Assembly: GCF_003004785.1 (NCBI RefSeq)
Contig: NZ_PVZS01000021.1
Location: 23,555 to 87,554 of the forward strand
Direction: 5' to 3'
Origin: Alsobacter soli
GTDB lineage: Bacteria > Pseudomonadota > Alphaproteobacteria > Rhizobiales > Beijerinckiaceae
DNA: 64,000 nucleotides
Below, piece after piece: positions 19,979 to 28,549 of this stretch (its first letter is position 1; each line of letters begins with the position of its first letter). The translations under genes were made by a program, and so were the position numbers. The notes under the pieces are model-generated. The model saw nothing but the letters and a program-made list of their open reading frames with translations, did no database searches and was not told where the DNA came from.

Positions 19979-21958
19979 ATGTGCGGGATTGCAGGATTTG
20001 CGGGCGCGCCCATCGGCGGCAGGGAAGCTGAGCGGATCGCCAGTTCAATGGCGCGATGCCTTGCCCATCGCGGGCCTGACGCACAGGGCGTGCGCGCGGA
20101 GGAGGACGGCGCGGTGGCGTTCGGCCACCGGCGCTTGGCTATCGTTGACCTCAGCGAGGCCGGCCTGCAGCCCATGGCGTCGGCGGATGGCCGCTGGCTC
20201 ATCTGCTACAATGGCGAGATCTACAATCATTCGATGCTGCGAGCCCAACTTCTTGCGGCTGGCCTGGTCTTTCGGGGGCATTCCGATACTGAAGTGATAC
20301 TGGAGTGGATTGCCCGGCGCGGGCTCTCCGACCTGTTGAATTGTGCGGAGGGCATGTTCGCCTTTGCGCTTTGGGACAGGCGGGAACGGCGACTTCATCT
20401 CGTGCGGGACCCGATGGGCGTGAAGCCACTCTACTGGAACTTCCAGACGGGTCGACTTGCGTTCGCCTCAGAACTGAAAGCTTTCCGGGAATTGCCCGGC
20501 TTCGCGCCAGAGGTCGATCCGGACGCGGTCGCGCTCTTGATGCGCTTCGGCAACGTGCCGAGCCCGCGATCTATCTTGCGCGGCGTGCGAAAATTGCCGC
20601 CTGGCGCGGCGTTGTCCTGGAGCCCCGGCCAGGAGCCTTCCGTTCAGTCGTACTGGTCCGTCGAGAAAGCCGCCCGGGCGGCCGCAACAACCCCGCTTGA
20701 GGAAAAGGGCGCCGCGCTCGTCGACCGCATCGAAGCGGAACTGGTCCGGAGCGTGTCCCAGGAGATGGTGGCTGACGTCCCGATCGGTTGCTTCCTGTCA
20801 GGTGGGGTCGATTCGACACTCGTGACCGCGTTGATGCGTCGCCTGGCGGGTGGGCCCATCCACACCTTCAATGTGGCTTTTGAGGAGGCCGGCTATGACG
20901 AGTCGCCCCACGCGGCCGCCATTGCTGCGCATCTCGGCGTCGTACATCATCAGGTCAAGCTTGGCCCGGCGGAGGCTGCCACCATCATTCATCGCCTGCC
21001 GGCGATGTTCGACGAGCCAATCTCCGACATGGCCCAGTTGCCCACATACTTGGTCTCGCACCTGGCTCGCAAAACCGTGACGGTGGCGCTTTCCGGCGAT
21101 GGCGGGGACGAGCTTTTTGGCGGCTATGACCGCTACGCCCAGGCCGCCCTCATGGCGGACAGATTGCTCCGGCTTCCCAGAGCGGCTCGCGCCCCGGCGG
21201 CCGAGCTGATCGACGCCACCCCGTCAACGGTCCTCAACGGAATCGCCGCCCTCCTTTCGCCCGGGCTTGCGCCAGGACGGGGCGCCACGCGCGCATCCCG
21301 TCTATCGCAGGCGCTCCGGGCGCGCTCGCGGCTGGACGTCTACCGGAGCCTGGTCGAGCTCTGGCCCGAGAGCCGGTCGCCGGCGCTCGCACAACCAGCC
21401 CTGCCAGAGGCTTGGCTTGCCCTGCCAATCGCTCAGCGCGATCCTGAGCTGGCTTTCCAGATCGCGGACTGCCGCACGCTGCTCCCCGACACCCTGCTTG
21501 CCAAGATGGACCGGGCCAGCATGGCGGCAAGCCTCGAGGTTCGGGTGCCGCTCCTCAACCACAGGCTGGCTGAACTTGCCTTCCGCTTGGGACCAGAGTC
21601 GAAGCGGCGGGGCAGGACAGGCAAGTGGATATTGCGCCACATCCTGGATCGCTACGTGCCGAACGAACTGGTGAATCGGCCCAAGCAGGGCTTTGGCGTT
21701 CCCATGGCTCACTGGCTACGAGGCCCACTCCGGGACTGGGCGGAGGACTTGCTAGCGCCGGCCAGTCTGGCGACCAGCGGTCTCGTCCGTCCGGAGCCCG
21801 TTCGGCAGGCGTGGGCCGATCATCTCTCGAAGCGCGTTGACGCCAGCCATCCGCTCTGGGCGGTTCTGGTGCTGATGGATTGGCGCAAGTCGTGGTCGGC
21901 GGCCACCGTCGCGCCCCCATATGCGCCGGCTGGGGCTGAGAAAGTCGGCGCGCCCTAA
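19979..21958 (+). CDS. asnB: Glutamine-hydrolysing asparagine-synthase-type amidotransferase
   Basis: 659 residues. After start processing the N-terminal nucleophile Cys2 is present (MCGIAGFAG), followed by HRGPDAQG and WLICYNGEIYNH of the glutaminase domain. The synthetase domain has the ATP-pyrophosphatase loop CFLSGGVDSTLVTALM and LSGDGGDELFGGYDRY. In glycan loci such proteins often amidate uronic or nonulosonic acid carboxyl groups rather than make asparagine. The nearby HexNAc dehydrogenase supplies a possible uronic acid target. The symbol names the family; a role in glycan amidation is inference. Confidence 0.85.
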   Translation: MCGIAGFAGAPIGGREAERIASSMARCLAHRGPDAQGVRAEEDGAVAFGHRRLAIVDLSEAGLQPMASADGRWLICYNGEIYNHSMLRAQLLAAGLVFRGHSDTEVILEWIARRGLSDLLNCAEGMFAFALWDRRERRLHLVRDPMGVKPLYWNFQTGRLAFASELKAFRELPGFAPEVDPDAVALLMRFGNVPSPRSILRGVRKLPPGAALSWSPGQEPSVQSYWSVEKAARAAATTPLEEKGAALVDRIEAELVRSVSQEMVADVPIGCFLSGGVDSTLVTALMRRLAGGPIHTFNVAFEEAGYDESPHAAAIAAHLGVVHHQVKLGPAEAATIIHRLPAMFDEPISDMAQLPTYLVSHLARKTVTVALSGDGGDELFGGYDRYAQAALMADRLLRLPRAARAPAAELIDATPSTVLNGIAALLSPGLAPGRGATRASRLSQALRARSRLDVYRSLVELWPESRSPALAQPALPEAWLALPIAQRDPELAFQIADCRTLLPDTLLAKMDRASMAASLEVRVPLLNHRLAELAFRLGPESKRRGRTGKWILRHILDRYVPNELVNRPKQGFGVPMAHWLRGPLRDWAEDLLAPASLATSGLVRPEPVRQAWADHLSKRVDASHPLWAVLVLMDWRKSWSAATVAPPYAPAGAEKVGAP

Positions 21959-22121
21959 CCTCCCGGCCGGGACGCCCGACGAGTCCTACTGGACGATCCC
22001 ACACGACAGTGGGCGAACTCAAGCGCGCGCACTGTTCGATCCACGCGGGCCATTTTCATCGCACGCATGGGCGGCGCTCTGCACACCTAAACCCATTCTG
22101 CGTTGAGGGCCGGACGTCCAC

Positions 22122-22152
22122 AAAAAAAGACCCCGGCGCAAGCGCCGGGGTC
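22122..22152 (-). terminator. Intrinsic terminator of the porin gene
   Basis: A perfect 10-bp stem, 22129-22138 pairing with 22143-22152 (GACCCCGGCG), has a 4-base loop. On the minus strand it is followed by a run of seven T (22128 to 22122). It lies 24 bases after the porin stop codon. It may also stop plus-strand transcripts from the glycan operon, though without a T run in that direction. Confidence 0.88.
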
Positions 22153-22175
22153 CCAGACCCGTCCGTGAGGACGGA

Positions 22176-23660
22176 TCAGAAGTCGCGCTGGATCTTCAGG
22201 CGGGTGTTCCAGATCGAGTCGTTGCGGACCGAGAGACCCGTGGGGTCGGTCGCAATGAACGACTGGCTGAGGCCGCCGTTGACATTGGCGTGGATGTAGT
22301 TCACCTCCGCGCCGATATCGAGGTCCTTGATCGGCGACCAGGTCACGTTCGTGCCAAGCGTCCAGTAGGTCAGGTCGCGGGCGCGGTTCGTGTAGGTCGG
22401 GCCGCCAGCGAAGCCACCGGAGATCGTCGCCGCGGTGGGCGTGTCGCTCTTGATGTACGACGCCAGGAACGCCTGACGGATGGTCGGGGTCCAGTAGTGC
22501 AGCATGGCGGCCGTCAGACCCCACACCGTCGGCTGCGACAGGTTGTAGCCATTGATCACGCCAGCGCCGTCGACCGAAGTCGGAACCAGGTAGGCGTCCG
22601 GAATGAGGGCACCAGCGCCGCCGAAGTTCCAGTTGCCGGGCTTACCCGTTCCGAAGGGGTTCGACAAGATGTAGGACGGCGCGCCCTTGGTGTAGGTGCC
22701 CTGCAGGTAGAGGGCGTCACCAGGCGAGAGCATCGGCAGGTTGATCTTCGCGCCGAGGTTCGCAGCCCAGCCGTACTTGGCGTCCGGCGAGTTGCCGTTG
22801 TTCAGGCCAATCGCGGGGAGACCGGGGCCAGCATAGTAAGCTCCGACGCGATCCTGATGGAGCGCGCCCGACAGCTGCACCGAGCCCCAACCGGAGTCGT
22901 AGCGCAGGTTGGCGACCACGTCCGGCATGCCCTCACCCGTGTAGGCATAGCTCGCCGTGTTACCCGCGATCGCAGGCACGACGCCGCCGACTGCCGCCAC
23001 GCCCGGGCCAAACGGACCGGAGAAGCCCGAACGACGCTCAACCGAGTCTTCCATCGACAGCGTGGCGCTGAAGCCCGAGCCGAAAGTCGCGGTGTAAGCG
23101 AGGAGGTTGTTGACGAGAGCCGAACCGGCGGTCGTGCCGACGTACTCGAGATCGCCCGAGTAGAAGTCGTAGAACGACTGCGTGCGACCAGCGGTGATGC
23201 CGCCGAACTGCACGAAGGCGCGGTTCAGGTCGACCGTGGTCTGCGCCTGGCCGGCGTAGTCAACGCTGGTGCCGGTGAAGGCGATGCCCGTGCGCTGCTG
23301 CGAGCCGGAGTAGATCTGGCCGATACGGCGACGGACGTCGACGCGGACGTAAGCGCGGACCAGGCCGTACTCGGTCGCCGTGCGGGCGTCCATGTAAATG
23401 CGGCCCGTGGTGCGCGAGCCGGTCGTGGCGTCGTTGCGAGCGAACGGCGTGCCGTACTGGAACTCGTAGGCGGCGCGGCCGCCGACGCGGATGCAGGTGT
23501 CGGTGCCGGGGATGTAGAAGAAGCCAGCACCCATGGTCGAGCAAACGCGAACGTACTCGACCGGAGCCGCCTTCTTCGACGGCAGATCGGCGGCTTGCGC
23601 GCCGGACACGGTGGCGATGCCCGCCGCCGTGGCCATCAGCAGCCTCGTCTTGATGTTCAT
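22176..23660 (-). CDS. Major outer-membrane porin of the Rhizobiales Omp2/Porin_2 family
   Basis: 494 residues. The start at 23660 follows AAGGAG by 6 bases and opens a clear signal peptide (MNIKTRLLMATAAGIATVSG, cut after AQA). The mature N-terminus ADLPSKKAAPVEYVRVC, then IPGTDTCIRVGGRAAYEFQYG, is typical of alphaproteobacterial porins. The rest is a series of amphipathic beta strands ending in KIQRDF, with the C-terminal Phe needed for barrel assembly. It forms a trimeric general diffusion pore. The frame stays open 91 codons upstream, but that stretch has no ribosome site and is not porin-like. The gene has its own terminator and a long leader region, as expected for a highly expressed gene. 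Confidence 0.93.
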   Translation of the reverse strand: MNIKTRLLMATAAGIATVSGAQAADLPSKKAAPVEYVRVCSTMGAGFFYIPGTDTCIRVGGRAAYEFQYGTPFARNDATTGSRTTGRIYMDARTATEYGLVRAYVRVDVRRRIGQIYSGSQQRTGIAFTGTSVDYAGQAQTTVDLNRAFVQFGGITAGRTQSFYDFYSGDLEYVGTTAGSALVNNLLAYTATFGSGFSATLSMEDSVERRSGFSGPFGPGVAAVGGVVPAIAGNTASYAYTGEGMPDVVANLRYDSGWGSVQLSGALHQDRVGAYYAGPGLPAIGLNNGNSPDAKYGWAANLGAKINLPMLSPGDALYLQGTYTKGAPSYILSNPFGTGKPGNWNFGGAGALIPDAYLVPTSVDGAGVINGYNLSQPTVWGLTAAMLHYWTPTIRQAFLASYIKSDTPTAATISGGFAGGPTYTNRARDLTYWTLGTNVTWSPIKDLDIGAEVNYIHANVNGGLSQSFIATDPTGLSVRNDSIWNTRLKIQRDF

Positions 23661-24159
23661 TTTCAGCTCCTTAAGGCATCCACCCCGCGCGCGCCGCCGC
23701 CGGTTTCGTCCGACTGGCGATGCCCCGCAAAGCGGAGGTCTCGATTTTGTTGGCCAGCATTTGGCAGGCGTTTTACCAGCCGAGCGCCGCTCCAGGTTCG
23801 TGCTCGGAGAGGAAGCCCCCCCCCCTCGGTCGAGCGAGTCGGAAAGTACCACAACCGATGGTTGCAACAATTGGGAAAGCCGGCGCGAGCCGCCTACAAC
23901 CACAGATTGAACACTCTTGTTGCAAATTTGCATCGACGCCTAATGGCTCGCTGCGCGGCTCCCCCGGCCTGTGGACAAGCTGTGAATTCGCCCCAAAAGC
24001 CGCCGCGTTGGGCCGCTGACCATCAGTGTCGCAAGCTTGCGCTGCAATTTTCGCGCGGCCGTATGCTTGCGGTTTACTTCTGCAATTCTGTGCGCGAGCG
24101 CTAGCCTCGGCCCTTCGCGATTACGGCGCTCGCGCGGCGATGGGCGCCGCCTTGCCTGT
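23661..24159. promoter_or_regulatory. Long intergenic region upstream of the porin, with several palindromes
   Basis: These 499 bases contain no gene I can support. The part near 23850-24100 is AT-richer than its surroundings and must carry the porin promoter. Visible elements: CAACC-GAT-GGTTG at 23852-23864; TTGCAACAA at 23862-23870 with its inverted copy TTGTTGCAA at 23917-23925; and the perfect 12-bp palindrome CGCAAGCTTGCG at 24030-24041. The palindromes are candidate regulator sites; no known operator is recognised. Confidence 0.5.
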
Positions 24160-24951
24160 TTAGACCACCACGCGCCGATAAAGCCGCCATGACGCATGCG
24201 CCAGGACGGGAATCACCACTGCGAGGCCGAAGAACAGCGGCACGAACCCGATCACCAGCATGGCGGCCACGAACGCCGCCCAGACCGCCATGACGCCCGG
24301 ATTCGCCGCGCAGGCGCGCAGCGAGGTCGAGATCGCGACCGCCGGGCCGACGCCGCGGTCCAGCATGAGCGGGAACGACACCACGCTGATGGCGAAGGCG
24401 GTGGCGGCGAACGTGAATCCGATGAGGTTGCCCAGGATGGCCAGCGTCCATCCCTCGCGGGTGGAAACGATGTCATGCAGGAACGCGCTAACGGACACCG
24501 GCCCGCGCGGGCCGAACAGCCACTCGTAAAGGCCCTGCGAAATGCCGATCCAGGCCAGGAACATCAGCGTGAGGAGCGCGCCGAGCGCCAGGATGCCGGG
24601 GAAGCCCGGCGCATGCACGACCTCCAGCGCGTGGCGCCAGCGGGTGTCCATGCCGAGCTCGCGACGGCGGCTCAGTTCATAAAGGCCTACGCCGGCCACC
24701 GGCCCCAGCAGGGCGAAGCCGGAGATCAGCGGAAAGACGAGCGGAAGGGCGTCGTAGCCCATTGCGACGCGGCCCAGGATCAGGCCGACGATGGGATAGA
24801 TCGCGCCGATGAACAGGACATGCGTGGGCATGGCCCAGAAGTCCTCGAGTCCCTCGGCGAGGGCCCGCTTCAGGTCAGCCGTCCGAATCCGCCGCACCGC
24901 CGGCATCGCCTGGACCGCGCCGTAGTGCGACAGGACATGCAAATTCGCCAT
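24160..24951 (-). CDS. DUF2189 integral membrane protein
   Basis: 263 residues from the ATG at 24951, which has GGGAGG 7 bases upstream; an earlier in-frame start at 24978 lacks this. The N-terminus has RIRTADLKRALAEGLEDFWAMPTH, the usual opening of DUF2189 proteins, and about six hydrophobic segments follow, including FSALLGPVAGVGLYELSRRRE-like loop residues (LGPVAGVGLYELSRRRE). The function of the family is unknown. It is a single gene on the minus strand between the porin leader region and a small secreted protein gene. Confidence 0.85.
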   Translation of the reverse strand: MANLHVLSHYGAVQAMPAVRRIRTADLKRALAEGLEDFWAMPTHVLFIGAIYPIVGLILGRVAMGYDALPLVFPLISGFALLGPVAGVGLYELSRRRELGMDTRWRHALEVVHAPGFPGILALGALLTLMFLAWIGISQGLYEWLFGPRGPVSVSAFLHDIVSTREGWTLAILGNLIGFTFAATAFAISVVSFPLMLDRGVGPAVAISTSLRACAANPGVMAVWAAFVAAMLVIGFVPLFFGLAVVIPVLAHASWRLYRRVVV

Positions 24952-25191
24952 GGCCGTACCTCCCGTGAGTGGAGCCACGGCGGCCGATCGGCGCGATGGT
25001 CGCCAGTCGTTCCCGCCGCAACCATGGCGGGAAGTTTAGGCCCATCCGACAAGCCTGTCGCGTCCGCGATTCGGCTTGGGCGATCACACTGCGTTCACCA
25101 TGTCGCTGGATTCCGCCGCACCTTGAAGGACGCGTCAAGGTTGTGCCGCCAGGATGGGGCGGGGAAGAATTCCGATCAGGAGAGCACCGCC

Positions 25192-25470
25192 ATGAAGGCT
25201 CGTCTTGGCGCCGCTTGCGCCGCAGCGCTCATCGTCACCGCTGGAACATGCCAGGCCGGTGACCTGTTCAACGGCCGGGTGCCGGTGTCGGGCCCGTTCG
25301 AGCCGCTCGTCGTGGCCGAAACGGCGCCGGCGGTCTACCCCGACTACACGCGTCGCGCTCCCTTGCGTCCCGTGGCGGTGATCAACCGCGCGGGCGTGCT
25401 CTACAACCAGCCCTTCCCGGTCTACCCGGCGGCGGTCGCCTACCCGGCCATCATTTCCGCTCGCTACTGA
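25192..25470 (+). CDS. Small secreted Pro/Tyr-rich protein
   Basis: 92 residues with a signal peptide (MKARLGAACAAALIVTAG, cut near CQA) and a mature part rich in proline, valine and tyrosine (VYPDYTRRAPLRP, FPVYPAAVAYPA). CAGGAGAG lies 8 bases before the ATG. The frame is open far upstream on this strand, but only because it runs antisense to the DUF2189 gene. I recognise no family; small periplasmic proteins of this style are common in the order. A hairpin follows the stop codon. Confidence 0.7.
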   Translation: MKARLGAACAAALIVTAGTCQAGDLFNGRVPVSGPFEPLVVAETAPAVYPDYTRRAPLRPVAVINRAGVLYNQPFPVYPAAVAYPAIISARY

Positions 25471-25483
25471 CGCTGCACAGGGC

Positions 25484-25511
25484 GTCGTGAAACAAGCCCG
25501 CCTTTCACGAC
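25484..25511 (+). terminator. Hairpin after the small secreted gene
   Basis: GTCGTGAAA at 25484-25492 pairs perfectly with TTTCACGAC at 25503-25511 around a 10-base loop, 13 bases after the stop codon. There is no T run, so it may end transcription with Rho or protect the 3' end. Confidence 0.45.
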
Positions 25512-25591
25512 AAACTGAGGCCTGACCGTGGAGCTTCTTGCCTCGTGGCGCGTTGAGCCGGCAATCCCGCTCTCCCGCATCCGAGGCCTTC

Positions 25592-27778
25592 ATGAACATT
25601 CAGTCGGGGAATCCGCCCGCGGCGAAGCCCACGCCAGCCCCGCAGGTCCTCAAAAAGGCGCGGGTGCGGGAGGGGCAGCCTTTCCCTTTGGGAGCCACCT
25701 GGGACGGGCTGGGGGTGAACTTCGCCCTGTTCTCCGCCAACGCCACGAAGGTCGAGATCTGCCTCTTCGACATCAGCGGCGAGAAGGAGCTGGAACGGGT
25801 CGAGCTGCCGGAATACACCGACGAAGTCTGGCACGGCTATCTGCCAGACGCGCGGCCCGGCACCGTCTACGCCTACCGGGTGCACGGGCCCTATGAGCCC
25901 ACGGCCGGCCACCGCTTCAACCCGAACAAGCTGCTGCTGGACCCCTACGCCAAGCAGATCGACGGGCAGTTGACCTGGAATCCCGCCCTGTTCGGCTACA
26001 CGCTGGACCACGCGGACAAGGACCTCTCCTTCGACGAGCGCGACAGCGCGCCCTTCATGCCGAGGTGCCGGGTGATCGACCCCGCCTTCACCTGGGGCCA
26101 GGAGCGGCGCCCAGCCGCGCCCTGGGACCGGGCGATCGTCTACGAGGCGCACCTGCGCGGCTTCACCATGCGCCACCCGGCCGTGCCGGAGGACCTGCGG
26201 GGCACCTTCTCGGGCATGATGCAGCACGAAGTGATCGAGTATGTCCGCAGCCTGGGCGTGACCGCCATCGAGCTCCTGCCGGTGCACGCCTTCGTGGATG
26301 ACAGCTACCTGATGGACAAAGGCTTGCGGAACTACTGGGGCTACAACTCCATCGGCTTCTTCGCCCCGCAGCCGCGCTACCTGGCGACGCCCTTCGTCAA
26401 CGAGATCAAGGAGATGGTCTCGCATTTCCACGAGGCGGGGATCGAGGTCATCCTCGACGTGGTCTACAACCACACGGCCGAGGGCAACGAGCTCGGCCCG
26501 ACGCTGTCGTTCAAGGGCATCGACAACGCCTCGTACTACCGGCTCGCGCCGGACAAGCGCTACTACATCAACGACACGGGCACCGGAAACACGGTGAACC
26601 TCAGCAATTCCCGCGTGCTCCAGATGGTGACGGACAGCCTCCGCTACTGGGCGGAGGAGATGCACATCGACGGCTTCCGCTTCGACCTCGCCACGATCCT
26701 GGGGCGCGAGCCGCACGGATTCGAGGAGGACGGGCGCTTCCTCGACGCCTGCCGGCAGGACCCGACGCTCGCCAAGGTGAAGCTGATCGCCGAGCCGTGG
26801 GACTGCGGGCCCGGCGGGTACCAGGTGGGACGTTTCTCCCCGGGATGGGCGGAGTGGAACGATCGCTATCGCGACACGGTCCGCGCCTACTGGAAGGGCG
26901 ACGAGGGCAAGCTGCCCGAGCTCGCGGCGCGCATCACGGGCTCCGCCGATTTCTTCAACAAGCGCGGCCGCAAGCCCTGGGCCTCGGTGAACTTCATCAC
27001 CGCCCACGACGGGTTCACGCTCAACGACCTCGTCTCGTACAACGAGAAGCACAACGAGGCGAACGGCGAGAACAACCGGGACGGCCACTCGGACAACCTG
27101 TCCTGGAACCACGGCGCCGAGGGGCCCACGGATGACCGCGAGATCCGGGAGTTGCGCTTCCGGCAAATGCGCAACTTCCTGGCTACGCTTATGTTCTCCC
27201 AGGGCACGCCCATGCTGCTGGCCGGGGACGAGTTCGCCCGGACCCAGGGCGGCAACAACAACGCCTATTGCCAGGACAACGAGATCTCCTGGATCGACTG
27301 GGACGGCATTTCGGACGAGGGCAAGCAGCTCACCGAGTTCGTCCGGCACATCATCGCCATCCGCCAGTCGCAACCCATGCTGCGGCGTGGCCGCTTCCTC
27401 AGCGGCGCCTATAACGCCGAGATGGACATCAAGGAGGTCACCTGGCTGACGCCGACCGGCGAGGAGATGACGCCGGAACACTGGAACGACGGCAACGCCC
27501 GCTGCTTCGGGGTGGTGCTGGACGGTCGGGCGCAGCCCTCCGGCATCCGTCGGCGCGGAAGCGACCGGACCTTGATGCTCATCCTCAACGCCCACCACGA
27601 CGTGGTGGAGTTCGTGCTACCCGAGGTCGCCGGCGGGCGCGACTGGCGGCGACTCGTGGACACGAACCTCCCGGACGTCGAGGAGGAAGAGGAGCGCCTG
27701 CCGCTGGGCCACGCCTACGAGGTGACAGGCCGATCTCTGCTGCTCCTGGAACTGCGGCCGGCCAAGAGGAAGGCGTGA
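25592..27778 (+). CDS. glgX: Glycogen debranching enzyme (isoamylase type)
   Basis: 728 residues from the ATG at 25592, with GAGG five bases upstream. The N-terminal carbohydrate-binding module starts at PFPLGATWDGLGVNFALFSANA. The GH13 barrel has its four regions: VILDVVYNHTAEGN, FRFDLATILGRE (nucleophile Asp), VKLIAEPWDCGPGGYQVG (acid Glu) and VNFITAHDGFTLNDL. The conserved phosphorylase-limit debranching features match GlgX, which hydrolyses alpha-1,6 branches left by glycogen phosphorylase. No other glg gene is in view, so it is a stand-alone copy here. The alternative upstream start at 25538 would add 18 residues that do not look conserved. Confidence 0.93.
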   Translation: MNIQSGNPPAAKPTPAPQVLKKARVREGQPFPLGATWDGLGVNFALFSANATKVEICLFDISGEKELERVELPEYTDEVWHGYLPDARPGTVYAYRVHGPYEPTAGHRFNPNKLLLDPYAKQIDGQLTWNPALFGYTLDHADKDLSFDERDSAPFMPRCRVIDPAFTWGQERRPAAPWDRAIVYEAHLRGFTMRHPAVPEDLRGTFSGMMQHEVIEYVRSLGVTAIELLPVHAFVDDSYLMDKGLRNYWGYNSIGFFAPQPRYLATPFVNEIKEMVSHFHEAGIEVILDVVYNHTAEGNELGPTLSFKGIDNASYYRLAPDKRYYINDTGTGNTVNLSNSRVLQMVTDSLRYWAEEMHIDGFRFDLATILGREPHGFEEDGRFLDACRQDPTLAKVKLIAEPWDCGPGGYQVGRFSPGWAEWNDRYRDTVRAYWKGDEGKLPELAARITGSADFFNKRGRKPWASVNFITAHDGFTLNDLVSYNEKHNEANGENNRDGHSDNLSWNHGAEGPTDDREIRELRFRQMRNFLATLMFSQGTPMLLAGDEFARTQGGNNNAYCQDNEISWIDWDGISDEGKQLTEFVRHIIAIRQSQPMLRRGRFLSGAYNAEMDIKEVTWLTPTGEEMTPEHWNDGNARCFGVVLDGRAQPSGIRRRGSDRTLMLILNAHHDVVEFVLPEVAGGRDWRRLVDTNLPDVEEEEERLPLGHAYEVTGRSLLLLELRPAKRKA

Positions 27779-27828
27779 GACGCGGCAAGCCGTTGGGGGG
27801 CTCTTCAGGGCGTCAACGGCTTGCCCGC

Positions 27829-27913
27829 CGTCACAGCAGCCATTCAGGGGGCCAGCGAGCAGAGCCCGCCCGCCTCCCTGAATGGCTTCGTCGCTGCTCT
27901 CCTCGCAAGGACG
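27829..27913. repeat. Dispersed palindromic intergenic repeat, copy 1
   Basis: An 11-bp perfect inverted repeat (27839-27849 with 27876-27886, GCCATTCAGGG) is flanked by GCTTCGTCGCTGCTCTCCTC and CGCAAGGACG. It shares this outer layout with the copy at 34693-34776 and the array at 63444-64000: a C(G/C)-rich flank ending in TTGCGAGG or its complement around a short palindrome. It fills most of the 213-base gap between glgX and the cupin gene. Confidence 0.6.
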
Positions 27914-27991
27914 AAAAACCCGGCTCAGCTTGCGCTAAGCAGAGGGCGGAGCCACTCTGGCGGGCCTTCGCTTTCAGAGGACCTTCCTTGC

Positions 27992-28336
27992 ATGACTTTC
28001 AAATGCGTCACCCCGGCCGTTCCCACCGTTCAGCAGGATGACGACAACGTGCGCATCACGCGATGGGATTTCGTCCCCGGCGCCACGACGGGCTGGCATA
28101 CGCATGGCTGGCCTTATTTCGTGATCATGCTGACGGATGGCGTGCTCCACGCCCACTCCGGCGAGACCGTGATCGAGACGCGGCTCCAGGCCGGGCAGGC
28201 CTACAATCGGCCCGCGGGCGTGCAGCACGACGTGATGAATGGCGGCTCCGAGCCGCTGGCTTTTGTCGAGATCGAGGTGAAACGGCCGGAGGCGCTGGAG
28301 TTTTCGAAGCCTGAGCCCACACCGTCGAGGCCTTAA
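27992..28336 (+). CDS. Cupin-domain protein
   Basis: 114 residues from an ATG with AGAGGA about 11 bases upstream. It forms one cupin barrel: motif 1 GATTGWHTHGWPYFVIML with metal-binding histidines, and motif 2 GQAYNRPAGVQHDVMNGG with the last histidine. Small cupins of this type may be enzymes or sugar or metal sensors; no substrate can be told. The frame remains open 57 codons further upstream, but that part overlaps the palindromic repeat and is not cupin-like. A hairpin follows. Confidence 0.8.
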   Translation: MTFKCVTPAVPTVQQDDDNVRITRWDFVPGATTGWHTHGWPYFVIMLTDGVLHAHSGETVIETRLQAGQAYNRPAGVQHDVMNGGSEPLAFVEIEVKRPEALEFSKPEPTPSRP

Positions 28337-28343
28337 CCCCTGC

Positions 28344-28369
28344 CCCTCTCCCGCTATTGCGGGAGAGGG
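28344..28369. terminator. Perfect 11-bp hairpin between convergent genes
   Basis: CCCTCTCCCGC at 28344-28354 pairs with GCGGGAGAGGG at 28359-28369 around TATT. It lies 7 bases after the cupin stop and 15 bases before the end of the convergent small membrane protein gene, so it could terminate both transcripts. There is no T run on either side. CCCTCTCCC palindromes are also common mobile intergenic repeats. Confidence 0.5.
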
Positions 28370-28384
28370 ATTCGCGAGCGCTCC

Positions 28385-28540
28385 TCACCGCGCCAGCAGG
28401 CCCAGCCATTCGAGCGCGAGCACGATGGCGACGAGCGCGAGGCCGGCTGCTGCGCCCACCGCAACGGTGCGCATGCCCATGCCGCGTCCCACGAGCGCGA
28501 GGGCCCCGAGGGCCATGGCCACGCCGAACAGCTTGTCCAT
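28385..28540 (-). CDS. Small 51-residue membrane protein downstream of the dioxygenase gene
   Basis: A 51-codon frame starts MDKLFGVAMALGALALVGRG and ends EWLGLLAR. It has two hydrophobic stretches separated by RGMGMRT, so a two-helix hairpin in the membrane is likely. AGAGG lies about 7 bases before the ATG and overlaps the stop codon of the ring-cleaving dioxygenase gene (28550), which indicates translational coupling. I recognise no family. The combination of ribosome site, hydrophobic pattern and tight spacing makes it likely real. Confidence 0.6.
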   Translation of the reverse strand: MDKLFGVAMALGALALVGRGMGMRTVAVGAAAGLALVAIVLALEWLGLLAR

Positions 28541-28549
28541 GGCTGGCCT

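Noticed and set aside
22290..24104. A 604-codon plus-strand open frame
   Set aside because: Antisense to the porin gene and its leader; no family features.
25505..27598. A 697-codon minus-strand open frame
   Set aside because: Antisense shadow of glgX; low-complexity Val/Arg/Glu composition and no ribosome site.
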